Shown here in pieces: positions 50,984 to 59,580 of a DNA stretch of 64,000 nt. The stretch spans positions 1 to 64,000 of the forward strand of contig JBAXAR010000001.1 in assembly GCA_037142475.1 (NCBI GenBank), read 5' to 3'. The translations under genes were made by a program, and so were the position numbers. The notes beneath the pieces are model-generated. The model had not been told where the DNA came from. It did no database searches and saw only the letters and a list, made by a program, of their open reading frames with translations. Positions within the stretch are counted from its first letter, which is position 1; every line of letters begins with the position of its first letter. This stretch comes from CAIUMH01 sp037142475. Lineage in GTDB: Bacteria; Actinomycetota; Acidimicrobiia; Acidimicrobiales; RAAP-2.

Positions 50984-53086
50984 TCAGCGAGTGGTCCGAG
51001 AAAGTGCTGCCCTGAGTTGCTGGCTGAGAGCTGGAGCGATGTAGCTGGAGAACAGTGAGGTCAGGTGGTAGCGGCCCTCATAGACAATCCGGTGATTCAC
51101 GATCACCGGACATGTTGTCGTGGTGCAGAACAGTGACGCGACCGGGATGAACGGGGCTCCGGCCCTCGTGGCACCTCTCCGGATGGCCGCGTGGAATGCT
51201 CCGAAGCTCCGCTCGAGCGTGACGACTGGAAGGTTGCACGTCGCGAGGGAATCAGGGCGCTCCACGATGCACTCGACCGGCTGCGGGCCCGTCCACGCTC
51301 GATCAAACCAAGGGATCGAACCGAGGACCGCGGAGGTCGTCGTGTGGCCGGAAAGCGACGTGAGGAGTCGCCGGAGTCCGGCTTCATCGCCAGCCGGTGT
51401 TCCCGTAGCGCTCGGTGCCCCGGTGATGACCACTAGGTCTGGGGCGAGTGCATCAATTTGACGGGCTGCATAGGCATGAAACTGTTGACATGGCACACCG
51501 GATGCACCGGATTGGTTGGGCGTCAGCCACGGCGGACAGCCGGGCACCGCCAGCACCACGACCTTCCAATGATCACTCCGACCAAGGTCAATGAAGGCAC
51601 TCGACCACGTGAGCGCCTGCGAGTCTCCGAGGAGCACCATCGTTCGCGTGGCGCGAAGGTCGCCAACGATGCACGGAGGCGATGCCGTCATGGAAGCGAC
51701 AGCGGCGACGCAGGCGTCAGAGAGCAGCGGCGAGTGAAGCGGCGCCGAGGGGACTGAGGTGGGAGCGGGGGCCAGGGCGTAGGGGACCGTGTTCTCGGAA
51801 GCTGCCGTGGCGATCTGCTTGGAGAGCACACCGGCGCCAACATGGTCGGGCTTGGGAACAACAGTGGTCCCGGTGGTTCCCGAGTGGGACTCGATCAGCA
51901 GTGTGCATGCGAGGAGCGTCATGGTAATCAGGACTGCCCCGAGGCCAACGCTGAGACCAGGGCGCCGTGCCAGCGATCGCCAATGACGAATCGGGTTCTC
52001 GATGAGAGTCCGGGTGATCACGGCCAGCACAACGGCGATCCCGATCAGAGCGGCTCGCTCTGTCCAGCGAAGCGGGTGATCCGACTGCTGGGTAGCGAAC
52101 ACCAGCAGCGGAAAATGCCACAGGTAGAGGGCATAAGAAATCTCACCGCCACGAAGTCCCAGCCACGAACCCAGCATGAGTTCTGCCCCGAAGCGAGGAG
52201 CCACGAGGCCACCGGCGATCACCAGACCGGTGGCGGCGACCGGGAGGATGACGGCGACTCCTGGATACGGCGTCGCTGCCGTGAAATGCACTGCGGCCAG
52301 TCCCACGCCACCGAGGCCAACCCATGTGGCCACGGCGGCCACTGACGAAGGGACGCGACGCACGATGGGGGCCGAAAGCGCTATCAGAGCACCGAGGGCA
52401 AGTTCCCAGGCGCGGGTAAACGGAGAGAAGAACGCCACAATCGGGGATGAGGTGGTTTGAACGATGCTGAGCGCGAGTGACCCAGTGATCACCACGGCCA
52501 GCATCGCCACCAGCCCTCCGTGGCGCCGTCGGGCGATCACTAGCCCGGCCGCACCAGCGAAGAGCAGAGGGAAGACGAAATAGAACTGCTCCTCGACGGC
52601 TAGCGACCAGTAATGCAGGAGCGGTGACACCGTCCCTTGCGCTCCGAAGTAACTCGTCCCAACCCACGCTGCGTGGAAGTTGGCGAGGAAGACCGCCGTC
52701 CAGCGCCCGTCGACCGCCACCTCGTTGCCGCGGAGGAATCCTTGGAAGTGGTAGGTCGCGAGAACGGTGGCGATGAGAACAACGGTGGCGGCTGGAAGGA
52801 TCCTTCTCGCTCGACGCGCCCAAAACCCGAGCAGCGACGTCCGACCAGTCTCGGTCCGCTCACGGAGAAGCAGGCCGGTGATGACAAACCCGGAAATAAC
52901 AAAGAAGACGTCGACGCCTACGAAACCGCCAGTGATGATCGGCGCCTTCGCGTGATAGGCGATGACCAGTCCAACCGCCACGGCTCGGAGGCCTTGGACG
53001 TCAGGGCGGAATGCCCGGTCTGCGGGCGGGGTACCTTTCTCGTCGCCGTCTCCGAGAAGTCGGGTCGTTCCCGCCGAGATGCTCAT
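50984..53086 (-). CDS. OafA-type acyltransferase with C-terminal SGNH domain
   Basis: A 700-residue membrane enzyme. Residues 25-400 are an acyltransferase-3 domain with about ten helices: FRPDVQGLRAVAVGLVIAYH, GGFVGVDVFFVISGF, HYWSLAVEEQFYFVFPLL, LWHFPLLVF, ENPIRHWRS. After a long linker comes an SGNH-like domain (MVLLGDSQALTW, VVITGAPSA). Such proteins O-acetylate wall or exported polysaccharides. The substrate is not evident. It stands alone between topA and the transporter. Confidence 0.9.
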   Translation of the reverse strand: MSISAGTTRLLGDGDEKGTPPADRAFRPDVQGLRAVAVGLVIAYHAKAPIITGGFVGVDVFFVISGFVITGLLLRERTETGRTSLLGFWARRARRILPAATVVLIATVLATYHFQGFLRGNEVAVDGRWTAVFLANFHAAWVGTSYFGAQGTVSPLLHYWSLAVEEQFYFVFPLLFAGAAGLVIARRRHGGLVAMLAVVITGSLALSIVQTTSSPIVAFFSPFTRAWELALGALIALSAPIVRRVPSSVAAVATWVGLGGVGLAAVHFTAATPYPGVAVILPVAATGLVIAGGLVAPRFGAELMLGSWLGLRGGEISYALYLWHFPLLVFATQQSDHPLRWTERAALIGIAVVLAVITRTLIENPIRHWRSLARRPGLSVGLGAVLITMTLLACTLLIESHSGTTGTTVVPKPDHVGAGVLSKQIATAASENTVPYALAPAPTSVPSAPLHSPLLSDACVAAVASMTASPPCIVGDLRATRTMVLLGDSQALTWSSAFIDLGRSDHWKVVVLAVPGCPPWLTPNQSGASGVPCQQFHAYAARQIDALAPDLVVITGAPSATGTPAGDEAGLRRLLTSLSGHTTTSAVLGSIPWFDRAWTGPQPVECIVERPDSLATCNLPVVTLERSFGAFHAAIRRGATRAGAPFIPVASLFCTTTTCPVIVNHRIVYEGRYHLTSLFSSYIAPALSQQLRAALSRTTR

Positions 53087-53149
53087 CAGTCGCTGACGCT
53101 ACCAACCGCCACCCAGCGACATCGGCTCAGGTGGTGACCGTGCTTCGTC

Positions 53150-55534
53150 CTAGGTGTGTTCGCCGTCGTGGTGGGTGGCCCCGGCCACGAGTTCATAGTC
53201 AGGGTTCAAGATGGCGAGTCCTTGGTGCCACGATCCGACCATGCCCTCGACGACGAGCCGGGCTCCCGGCTCAATACCCGGGATCGTAGGCCGGCCTTGG
53301 AAGACGAGCATGAGCGATCCCGTCCCGTCGGAGATGGTGCACTCGAGATTCGAGGCACCTTCTCCGGTCTGGACCCTGACTGACTTGATCCGACCCGCCA
53401 CCTTTGCCCGGCTCCGCCACTGGGCATCGGCAATGGCCATGGAGCCGCCCGCTCGCTCTCGCAGTCTCTCGTCGGCCGGCAGGACGTCCATCTCTGGCGT
53501 GCTGCCCCATGCCCGACCCTCTTCCTCTTCGGCTTCGAGCGACGTCGTCAACTCGAAATCAGCCAGGTTGTAGGGAATGATCGTGGCGCTCACGTCTGGG
53601 ACAACCGCCACCGCTGCGGCGATCGAGTCAGCAGTCCGATCGTGGAGGATGCGGCTGAGGCGCGAGGCGAATGACCGGCGGGGGAGCAAGACGGTGCACT
53701 CGGTGTCACCATCGGACACTGCATCTGCCACCAGCTCGATCGACGCCCGCTCCAGCCGGCGATCAGGGCATTCGATGATGTCAAGGGGGAGCCACTTCGG
53801 ACCGAATTCGGCCCAGCGGTCCTGCAAGTCCCGCGTCACCTTCGGGTCAATGTCGAAGTGCACTGCTCGGGCATTCTGCGAGAGTGTCCGCGCATACGAG
53901 AGGGCCCGTGCGGTGGCGAGGTCGAACGAGTCGACAAGGACGATCGCCACATGGCGGCGACGGGGCCGCACCATGAATCCTTCGGGACCCTGAGACCGCA
54001 GAGCGTTGTCCTCTTCCTCGTACTGACGGTGCAACCGGATCAACGCCAAGTAGAGCAGTGGTCCGATGACCACGACGATCCACGCACCCTCCTGGAACTT
54101 GGCCAGCATGAAGATCACGACAACGACCATCGAGATCCCACCAGATACCCCGTTGATCACCACTCCCCGGCGCCAGCGCGGGTTCTCCTTGCGATTCAGG
54201 TGGTGTTTCACCATGCCGAACCCCGCCATGGTGAATCCGGTGAACACCCCGATCGCGTAGAGCGAGACCAGACCGGTCACCTTGGCATCGAAAGCCAGGA
54301 CAAGAGCAATGGCCACGACCCCGAGGACCATCACTGCGTTTGAGAATGCCAGGCGGTGGCCGCGCTTGCGCATCTGTCGAGGAAGGAACTGGTCCCCGGC
54401 CACGAAGTTCGCCAGGAATGGAAAACCATTAAACGATGTGTTGCCACCGGCGTAGAGGATCAGAAGCGTGGCCAGCTGGGCCACATAGAAGAAGATCTGA
54501 CCGAAGGGTCCGGAGCCCAGCACTGCCTTGATCTCCTGAGAGACCACCGTCGGCGTTCCCGCCGCATACGGAACGGCGTGAGTCCAGCTGGCCAGAAGTG
54601 AGGTTCCAAGCACCAAGAAGGCCAGAACACAACTCATGAGGATCAAGGTCTGGCGGGCTTGGGTCGTCTCGGGCTTCCGGAAAGAAGCGACACCATCGCT
54701 GATGGCCTCAAGACCGGTCAGAGAGGACCCGCCGTTGGCGAAACAACGGAGGAGCTGGATATAGGCCAAGCCCATCAGCCACCCTGTCCCCTCTGATCCG
54801 AATCGGCCGCCCACCAACACTGAGGGGTCCGGGATGGGGAGGACGTGGAGCGTCCCGGAGAACTCTTTGTACACCCCGAGGAGAATGACGATGGCCAGCG
54901 TCAGGATGTAAAAGTAGGTCGGGAAGGCGAAGATTTTCCCCGCCTCCTTGATGCCGCGAAGGTTCCCGTAGATCAAAAGGAGAACGACCGTCACGGTGAT
55001 CTCGACCGTGAACGGGGCAAGCGACGGCAGCGCAGACGTCAGCGCAGCCGTTCCTGCTGAGGACTGCACCGCAACGGTGACGGTGTAATCAATGAGCAAA
55101 GCGACCGCAGCGATCTGAGCGATCTTGTAACCAAAATTGTCGCGGGCCACGACATAGGAACCGCCGAATTTCGTGTAGGTCCCAATCACATCGAAGTACG
55201 AAAGGGTCACGAAAAACAGAACGCCGATGATCGCCATCGTGACGGGGACCACCAGCGTGAAGGCGGCCAGCCCGACAAAGGGGGTCAGCTGGGTCAACAT
55301 CTGTTCTGCGCCGTAGGCCGAGGATGAGATGCAGTCAGGGGCCAAGACTCCAAGCGCCACGGGCTTGCTGAGACGCTCGGACTCGAGCTGCTCGGTGATC
55401 AGAGGAGGGCCAAAGAAGATGTTCTTGAGCCGGTAGCCGAGTGTCTCGGGAAATTTGCGGGCCAAGTCCTTGGTGAGGGACCTCGTGGGGGTGAGACGGG
55501 CCGTCGCTGCGTCAAGGGGTTCGGGTGACTCCAT
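53150..55534 (-). CDS. KimA-like APC potassium transporter fused to an OB fold
   Basis: A 794-residue protein. Residues 40-510 are an APC-family transporter with about 12 helices (SSSAYGAEQMLTQLTPFVG, GANGGSSLTGLEAISD-like CFANGGSSLTGLEAISDGV, NTSFNGFPFLANFVAGDQF); KimA relatives import K+ and some are inhibited by c-di-AMP. Residues 510-690 form a soluble domain (HVAIVLVDSFDLATARALSY). From about 705 an OB fold follows (AGRIKSVRVQTGEGASNLEC, GSLMLVFQGR, LVVEGMVG), normally a separate small actinobacterial protein. It is divergent from two trkA genes. Confidence 0.86.
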   Translation of the reverse strand: MESPEPLDAATARLTPTRSLTKDLARKFPETLGYRLKNIFFGPPLITEQLESERLSKPVALGVLAPDCISSSAYGAEQMLTQLTPFVGLAAFTLVVPVTMAIIGVLFFVTLSYFDVIGTYTKFGGSYVVARDNFGYKIAQIAAVALLIDYTVTVAVQSSAGTAALTSALPSLAPFTVEITVTVVLLLIYGNLRGIKEAGKIFAFPTYFYILTLAIVILLGVYKEFSGTLHVLPIPDPSVLVGGRFGSEGTGWLMGLAYIQLLRCFANGGSSLTGLEAISDGVASFRKPETTQARQTLILMSCVLAFLVLGTSLLASWTHAVPYAAGTPTVVSQEIKAVLGSGPFGQIFFYVAQLATLLILYAGGNTSFNGFPFLANFVAGDQFLPRQMRKRGHRLAFSNAVMVLGVVAIALVLAFDAKVTGLVSLYAIGVFTGFTMAGFGMVKHHLNRKENPRWRRGVVINGVSGGISMVVVVIFMLAKFQEGAWIVVVIGPLLYLALIRLHRQYEEEDNALRSQGPEGFMVRPRRRHVAIVLVDSFDLATARALSYARTLSQNARAVHFDIDPKVTRDLQDRWAEFGPKWLPLDIIECPDRRLERASIELVADAVSDGDTECTVLLPRRSFASRLSRILHDRTADSIAAAVAVVPDVSATIIPYNLADFELTTSLEAEEEEGRAWGSTPEMDVLPADERLRERAGGSMAIADAQWRSRAKVAGRIKSVRVQTGEGASNLECTISDGTGSLMLVFQGRPTIPGIEPGARLVVEGMVGSWHQGLAILNPDYELVAGATHHDGEHT

Positions 55535-55646
55535 CGCACCAATCTAGGCCCGAGAAAGATCGAGAACGGCCCTGACGGCGAACCGCTCAGAAGAATCTTC
55601 CAGGCCTCACGTTGCGCGCGACGCTCTGACGTGGTGGGATCAGGAG

Positions 55647-56303
55647 ATGAAGGTCGTCATTATCGGCTGTGGCCGAGTCGGATCAGGCTTGGCCAATGAG
55701 CTCTCAGATGAAGGCCACGACGTTGTCGTCATCGACAAGCTTCAGCGAGCGTTCCGGCGCTTGAATCCCGGTTACTCGGGACGCACCATCGTGGGATCAG
55801 GCTTTGATCGAGATGCGCTTGCGGCCGCGGGTGCTCACGATGCCGATGCGCTTGCGGCAGTGACCAGCGGCGACAACTCAAACATCCTGTGCGCTCGCAT
55901 CGCTCGAGAGAACTATCAAATCGCCAATGTGGTCGCCCGAATTTACGATCCTCGGCGCGCCGAGATCTACCAGCGACTCGGGATCCCTACCGTGGCCACG
56001 GTGACCTGGACCATCGATCAGGTTCGACGCTGGCTCCTCCCCTCCGATGCACCTGCTTCATGGAGCGATGCATCAGGAACCCTCCATGTCACCGAGCTGG
56101 CCCTCCCGGCCGGGTGGGCTGGTCGCCCGCTGGCCGACATCGAGATCCCCGGCAAAGTACGACTCATCGGCGTGAACCGAGCAGGAACAGTGAGACTCAA
56201 CGCCACGGAGTTGGTCGGCCAAGAACGTGACCTTCTTCAGATCGCCATCATCGCCGGCGTTGAAGAGGAGTTCTTGAGTTTTCTCGGAGGGTCGGACGCA
56301 TGA
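55647..56303 (+). CDS. trkA: TrkA-type potassium regulatory protein, first copy
   Basis: A 218-residue protein: RCK_N Rossmann domain (KVVIIGCGRVGSGLANELS, VVVIDKLQRAF, GSGFDRDALAAAGAHDADA) and a C-terminal TrkA_C/RCK_C half (GRPLADIEIPGKVRLIGVNR). It binds NAD(H) or ATP and gates K+ transport, like CeoB. AGGAG lies next to ATG 55647. It overlaps the second copy by four bases. Confidence 0.93.
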   Translation: MKVVIIGCGRVGSGLANELSDEGHDVVVIDKLQRAFRRLNPGYSGRTIVGSGFDRDALAAAGAHDADALAAVTSGDNSNILCARIARENYQIANVVARIYDPRRAEIYQRLGIPTVATVTWTIDQVRRWLLPSDAPASWSDASGTLHVTELALPAGWAGRPLADIEIPGKVRLIGVNRAGTVRLNATELVGQERDLLQIAIIAGVEEEFLSFLGGSDA

Positions 56304-56965
56304 AGGTGATCGTTGCAGGAGCCGGGTCGGTCGGTGTCGCCATCGCTTCTGATCTCACCGCCAAGGGATACGACGTGGTCCTCATGGAACAAGATCAGGC
56401 GACCGCAGAGCGACTGTCGTCCACCCCAGAATTGACCTTGTTCTTGGGCGATGCCTGTGAGGTCGCTTCACTCCAAAGTGCTGGGGTTGGTCAAGCCGAT
56501 GTCGTGGTTGCCGCCACCGGAGACGACGAGGACAACCTTGTGATCTCCCTGCTTGCGAAGCAGGAATTCGCCGTGCCTCGCGTCGTCGCTCGAGTGAACA
56601 ACTCGAAGAACCAATGGCTCTTCAACGAGAGTTGGGGGGTCGACGTGTCCGTCTCGACTCCCCAGCAACTGACCGCCCTGGTTGAGGAGGCCGTGTCGGT
56701 TGGATCGATCGTCCGACTCCTGGCTTTCGAGCGGGGTGCTGCGAACCTCATCGAGGTGACGTTGGCCGACGACTCCCCCGCCCTCAGCGCTCCAGTTGCC
56801 GACTTGGAGTTCCCTCGGGAGGCCACCATCGTGGCTATCGTCCGAGACCATCGCTTGATTGTTCCAAAGGGGGACACCCTCCTCGCCGTCGGCGACGAGG
56901 TGCTCGTGCTTGTCACCGAAGAAGCCGAAGAGGTCGTCCAGAGGATTCTCATCGGACCTCGCTGA
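56300..56965 (+). CDS. TrkA-type potassium regulatory protein, second copy
   Basis: A 221-residue protein of the same layout (MKVIVAGAGSVGVAIASDLT, VVLMEQDQATAERL, GDACEVASLQSAGVGQADV) with a full RCK_C domain, like CeoC. A pair of TrkA proteins beside an APC transporter and an OB-fold protein is the mycobacterial arrangement. No TrkH-type channel is in the window, so the KimA-like protein is the likely partner. Confidence 0.93.
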   Translation: MKVIVAGAGSVGVAIASDLTAKGYDVVLMEQDQATAERLSSTPELTLFLGDACEVASLQSAGVGQADVVVAATGDDEDNLVISLLAKQEFAVPRVVARVNNSKNQWLFNESWGVDVSVSTPQQLTALVEEAVSVGSIVRLLAFERGAANLIEVTLADDSPALSAPVADLEFPREATIVAIVRDHRLIVPKGDTLLAVGDEVLVLVTEEAEEVVQRILIGPR

Positions 56966-57013
56966 GACGCTTTTCAGCAAGGGTGACGAGGCGCCGCGAT
57001 CGCGGCCCTCTTG

Positions 57014-57832
57014 GTGCGTACAGTTGAGAAGGTGAGTGCGGCCTTCTTTGATCTCGACAAAACGGTGATTGCCAAGGCATCCATCGTGGCGTTCGGGCGA
57101 CCTCTTCGCCGTGAGGGCCTCATCACAAGGCGAACCATCGCTCGGGCCGTGACCCAACAGTTGATCTTCCTGCAATTTGGTGCCGACGAGGAACGTCTCG
57201 AAAAAGTCCGGACGTCAATGTTGCAGCTCACGCGTGGCTGGGACCGCAACCAAGTCACCGCCATCGTTCGTGAGACCCTCATCGAGACCATCGAGCCGTT
57301 GATCTATGCCGAGGCTCTCGAGCTCATGGAAGAGCACCGACAGCGCGGTGACCGGATCTACATCGTCTCTGCGGCTCCAGAGGAAATCGTGCTCCCCCTC
57401 GCTGAGTTGCTCGGCGTCGACGGCGCCCTCGCCAGTCGTGGAGAGATCGATGATCAAGACCGCTACACCGGCGAGATGGCCTTCTACTGCTACGGGCCGA
57501 ACAAGGCAATCGCGATCGCAGATCTCGCCGAGCGCACGGGAATCGATCTCGCGAAATGCAGTGCGTACTCAGACTCGGCCACCGATATCCCGATGCTGGA
57601 GGTCGTGGGGCACCCTCACGCCGTCAATCCAGACCGAGCACTCGCCAAGGTGGCCACTGAGCGAGGCTGGGAGATCTTGACGTTCTCCAAGCCCATCACC
57701 CTGCGTGACCGCATGACACTCCGCGCTCCGATTGTGACCGGTGGGATCGCCCTCGCTGGCGCTCTGGCGCTGGCGGTCTTCAAGGGTGCACGACGCCATA
57801 GCGGAAGCCATGGCATCAGGACCCCTGCCTAA
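57014..57832 (+). CDS. HAD-IB family phosphatase with C-terminal membrane segment
   Basis: A 272-residue SerB-like HAD protein: motif I AAFFDLDKTV, motif II IVSAAPEEI, motif III/IV around GPNKAIAIADLAE and SAYSDSATDIPML. The C-terminus has a hydrophobic segment (GGIALAGALALAVF) and basic end. Substrate unknown; related actinobacterial proteins act on phospholipid or polyprenyl phosphates. TTG 57011 and GTG 57032 are alternative starts. Confidence 0.86.
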   Translation: MRTVEKVSAAFFDLDKTVIAKASIVAFGRPLRREGLITRRTIARAVTQQLIFLQFGADEERLEKVRTSMLQLTRGWDRNQVTAIVRETLIETIEPLIYAEALELMEEHRQRGDRIYIVSAAPEEIVLPLAELLGVDGALASRGEIDDQDRYTGEMAFYCYGPNKAIAIADLAERTGIDLAKCSAYSDSATDIPMLEVVGHPHAVNPDRALAKVATERGWEILTFSKPITLRDRMTLRAPIVTGGIALAGALALAVFKGARRHSGSHGIRTPA

Positions 57833-57851
57833 TCGGCCTCGCGGCCGATGC

Positions 57852-57932
57852 TCAGGCTGTCGTGTCCCTGAGGCGCTTGGCGGCGATCAGGCCGATGGCA
57901 ACGATAAGGGCGAGGATCAAGATCTTCTTCAT
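57852..57932 (-). CDS. Tiny membrane protein (26 aa)
   Basis: ATG 57932 opens a 26-residue peptide: MKKI, a hydrophobic run LILALIVAIGLIAA, then KRLRDTTA. A single-pass peptide of this design is common next to housekeeping genes of actinobacteria (compare the N-terminus of DLW-39 proteins). It lies just after the sigma factor gene on the same strand. No clear ribosome site was seen. Confidence 0.5.
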   Translation of the reverse strand: MKKILILALIVAIGLIAAKRLRDTTA

Positions 57933-57949
57933 AGAGACGATCGTAGACC

Positions 57950-58885
57950 TCAGACGGTGAGCAGATCGCGGGCGCCGGTGTCCGACGAAGGGTGTCGGAG
58001 CTTTGACATTGCCCGAGCTTCAATCTGACGGATCCGCTCACGGGTCAGATTGAAGTGCTCTCCGACCTCTTCAAGGGTACGGGGCTCGCCCCGGTCAAGG
58101 CCGAAACGAAGGCGGAGAATCTCTCGCTCACGCTCATCAAGAGGTGAGAGGAGGCGCAGGATTTCGTCAGGAAGCAGAGCGACCGCAGCGACCTCAAACG
58201 GCGACTCCGCCGAACGGTCCTCCACGACGTCACCGAGCTCAGCATCCCCGTCTTCACGGAGTGGCTCCGAGAGCGAGAGTGGCTCTGCGCGGAACCGAAG
58301 GGCCTCGATCAACTTGTCCTCGGGCATCTCGACCTCGGCACCGAGCTCAGCCAGCGTGGCCGGACGGCCGTACTTGAGCTCAAGGCGAGCCTGGGCCTTC
58401 TGGACACGAGCAAGTGTGTCGCCAGCGTGCACTGGGAGTCGGATGGTCCGACCGGTATTGGCGATACCCCGGGTGATGGCTTGGCGGATCCACCACGTGG
58501 CGTAGGTCGAAAACTTGAAGCCCTTACGCCAGTCGAACTTCTCGACAGCGTGCATCAGTCCGAGGTTTCCCTCTTGAATGAGGTCAAGCAGGGGAAGACC
58601 GGATGCCTGGTACTTCTTGGCGATCGAGACAACAAGACGAAGGTTCGACTGCACGAAGGTCTGCTGGGCATCCTCGCCACGCTTGGCTTCGATCTTGAGC
58701 TTGCGCTTCTCCGCCGCGGTCATCTTGCCGCCGGCCTCGACCTTCTCTCCGGCATCGCGGCCGGACTCGATCTGCTGGGCAAGGCGAACTTCGTCGTCCT
58801 TCGTCAGCAGTGGGTACTGGCCGATGTCCGTGAGGTACAGCCTGACGAGATCCTCGTCATCACGTTCGATTCGTTCCTTCGCCAC
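57950..58885 (-). CDS. Principal-type RNA polymerase sigma factor (RpoD/SigB class)
   Basis: A 311-residue sigma-70: region 1.2 DLVRLYLTDIGQYPLLTKDD, region 2 LRLVVSIAKKYQASGLPLLD then DWRKGFKFSTYATWWIRQAI, region 3 LARVQKAQARLELKYG, and region 4 REREILRLRFGL with EVGEHFNLTRERIRQIEARA. Region 2 and 4 residues are those of housekeeping factors. It lacks the long N-terminal 1.1 extension, so it could be the principal factor of this lineage or a SigB-like second factor. Confidence 0.92.
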   Translation of the reverse strand: MAKERIERDDEDLVRLYLTDIGQYPLLTKDDEVRLAQQIESGRDAGEKVEAGGKMTAAEKRKLKIEAKRGEDAQQTFVQSNLRLVVSIAKKYQASGLPLLDLIQEGNLGLMHAVEKFDWRKGFKFSTYATWWIRQAITRGIANTGRTIRLPVHAGDTLARVQKAQARLELKYGRPATLAELGAEVEMPEDKLIEALRFRAEPLSLSEPLREDGDAELGDVVEDRSAESPFEVAAVALLPDEILRLLSPLDEREREILRLRFGLDRGEPRTLEEVGEHFNLTRERIRQIEARAMSKLRHPSSDTGARDLLTV

Positions 58886-59052
58886 AGTGCCTCGCGCCTT
58901 TCAACATCTGTCCGGGGGTGGGGAGCAACGAGTGTCGCCACGATCCCCCCGAATCGGTTCGCCATCTCAATCTCGTCTTCGACGAGTGCGACAACGCTCC
59001 TTGACCGCTTCCATTCTACCGATGAAGTCAAGGGTATTGACCAAAAGATGTT

Positions 59053-59580
59053 TTACGCATTAAAGACACCCTCACCAAGCGGTGAAAGTACGTCGGCCAT
59101 CTCGTCGCCCAAAGGGGTTTCCAAGGTACCGTGAGGGCCTGTGATCGCTGAGACCCGCTCAGTGATCTCGCCGAGATCGAGGCTGATCGCATCGAGCGAT
59201 CGCCGAAGATTCCGCTCTGCCGCGATACTGCAACCTTCTGCGAGGTCAGCCACACTGGTCGCGAGGCGGGGGAGGACTTCGGATCGGTAGAGATCAGCGA
59301 GCGCCCCTGGACCTCTCGATGCTGCAATCTCGACTGCATGGCCGAACGCTCCTGCGTCAATAAGGGACTCCCGATCGATGCCGTCCCGCTTGGGAAGGTG
59401 GTCAAAGAGCACGTCGGCATGGTGTGCGTGAAGCATCGAAATCTCGTCAAGGGCGACCACCAGTCCCGGGTCATTTTCATTGAGCGCTGACGCGCCAATT
59501 GAAGCGTGCAGGAGACGAGAGATCCCACAGAGCCGGCCGATGAGCACGGCGGTGACCGCGCCGTTCCGCCACACGGTCAT
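59053..59580 (-). CDS. Hypothetical helical protein next to nadE
   Basis: A 175-residue, mostly alpha-helical protein that I do not recognise. DEISMLHAHHADVLFDHLP has a D/E-E-x-x-H-spaced set, and a later helix SLDAISLDLGEI could pair with it, giving a loose likeness to ferritin-like four-helix proteins. The start at 59580 overlaps the nadE stop by four bases, so it is translated with nadE. Good codon use and coupling support a real gene. Confidence 0.65.
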   Translation of the reverse strand: MTVWRNGAVTAVLIGRLCGISRLLHASIGASALNENDPGLVVALDEISMLHAHHADVLFDHLPKRDGIDRESLIDAGAFGHAVEIAASRGPGALADLYRSEVLPRLATSVADLAEGCSIAAERNLRRSLDAISLDLGEITERVSAITGPHGTLETPLGDEMADVLSPLGEGVFNA

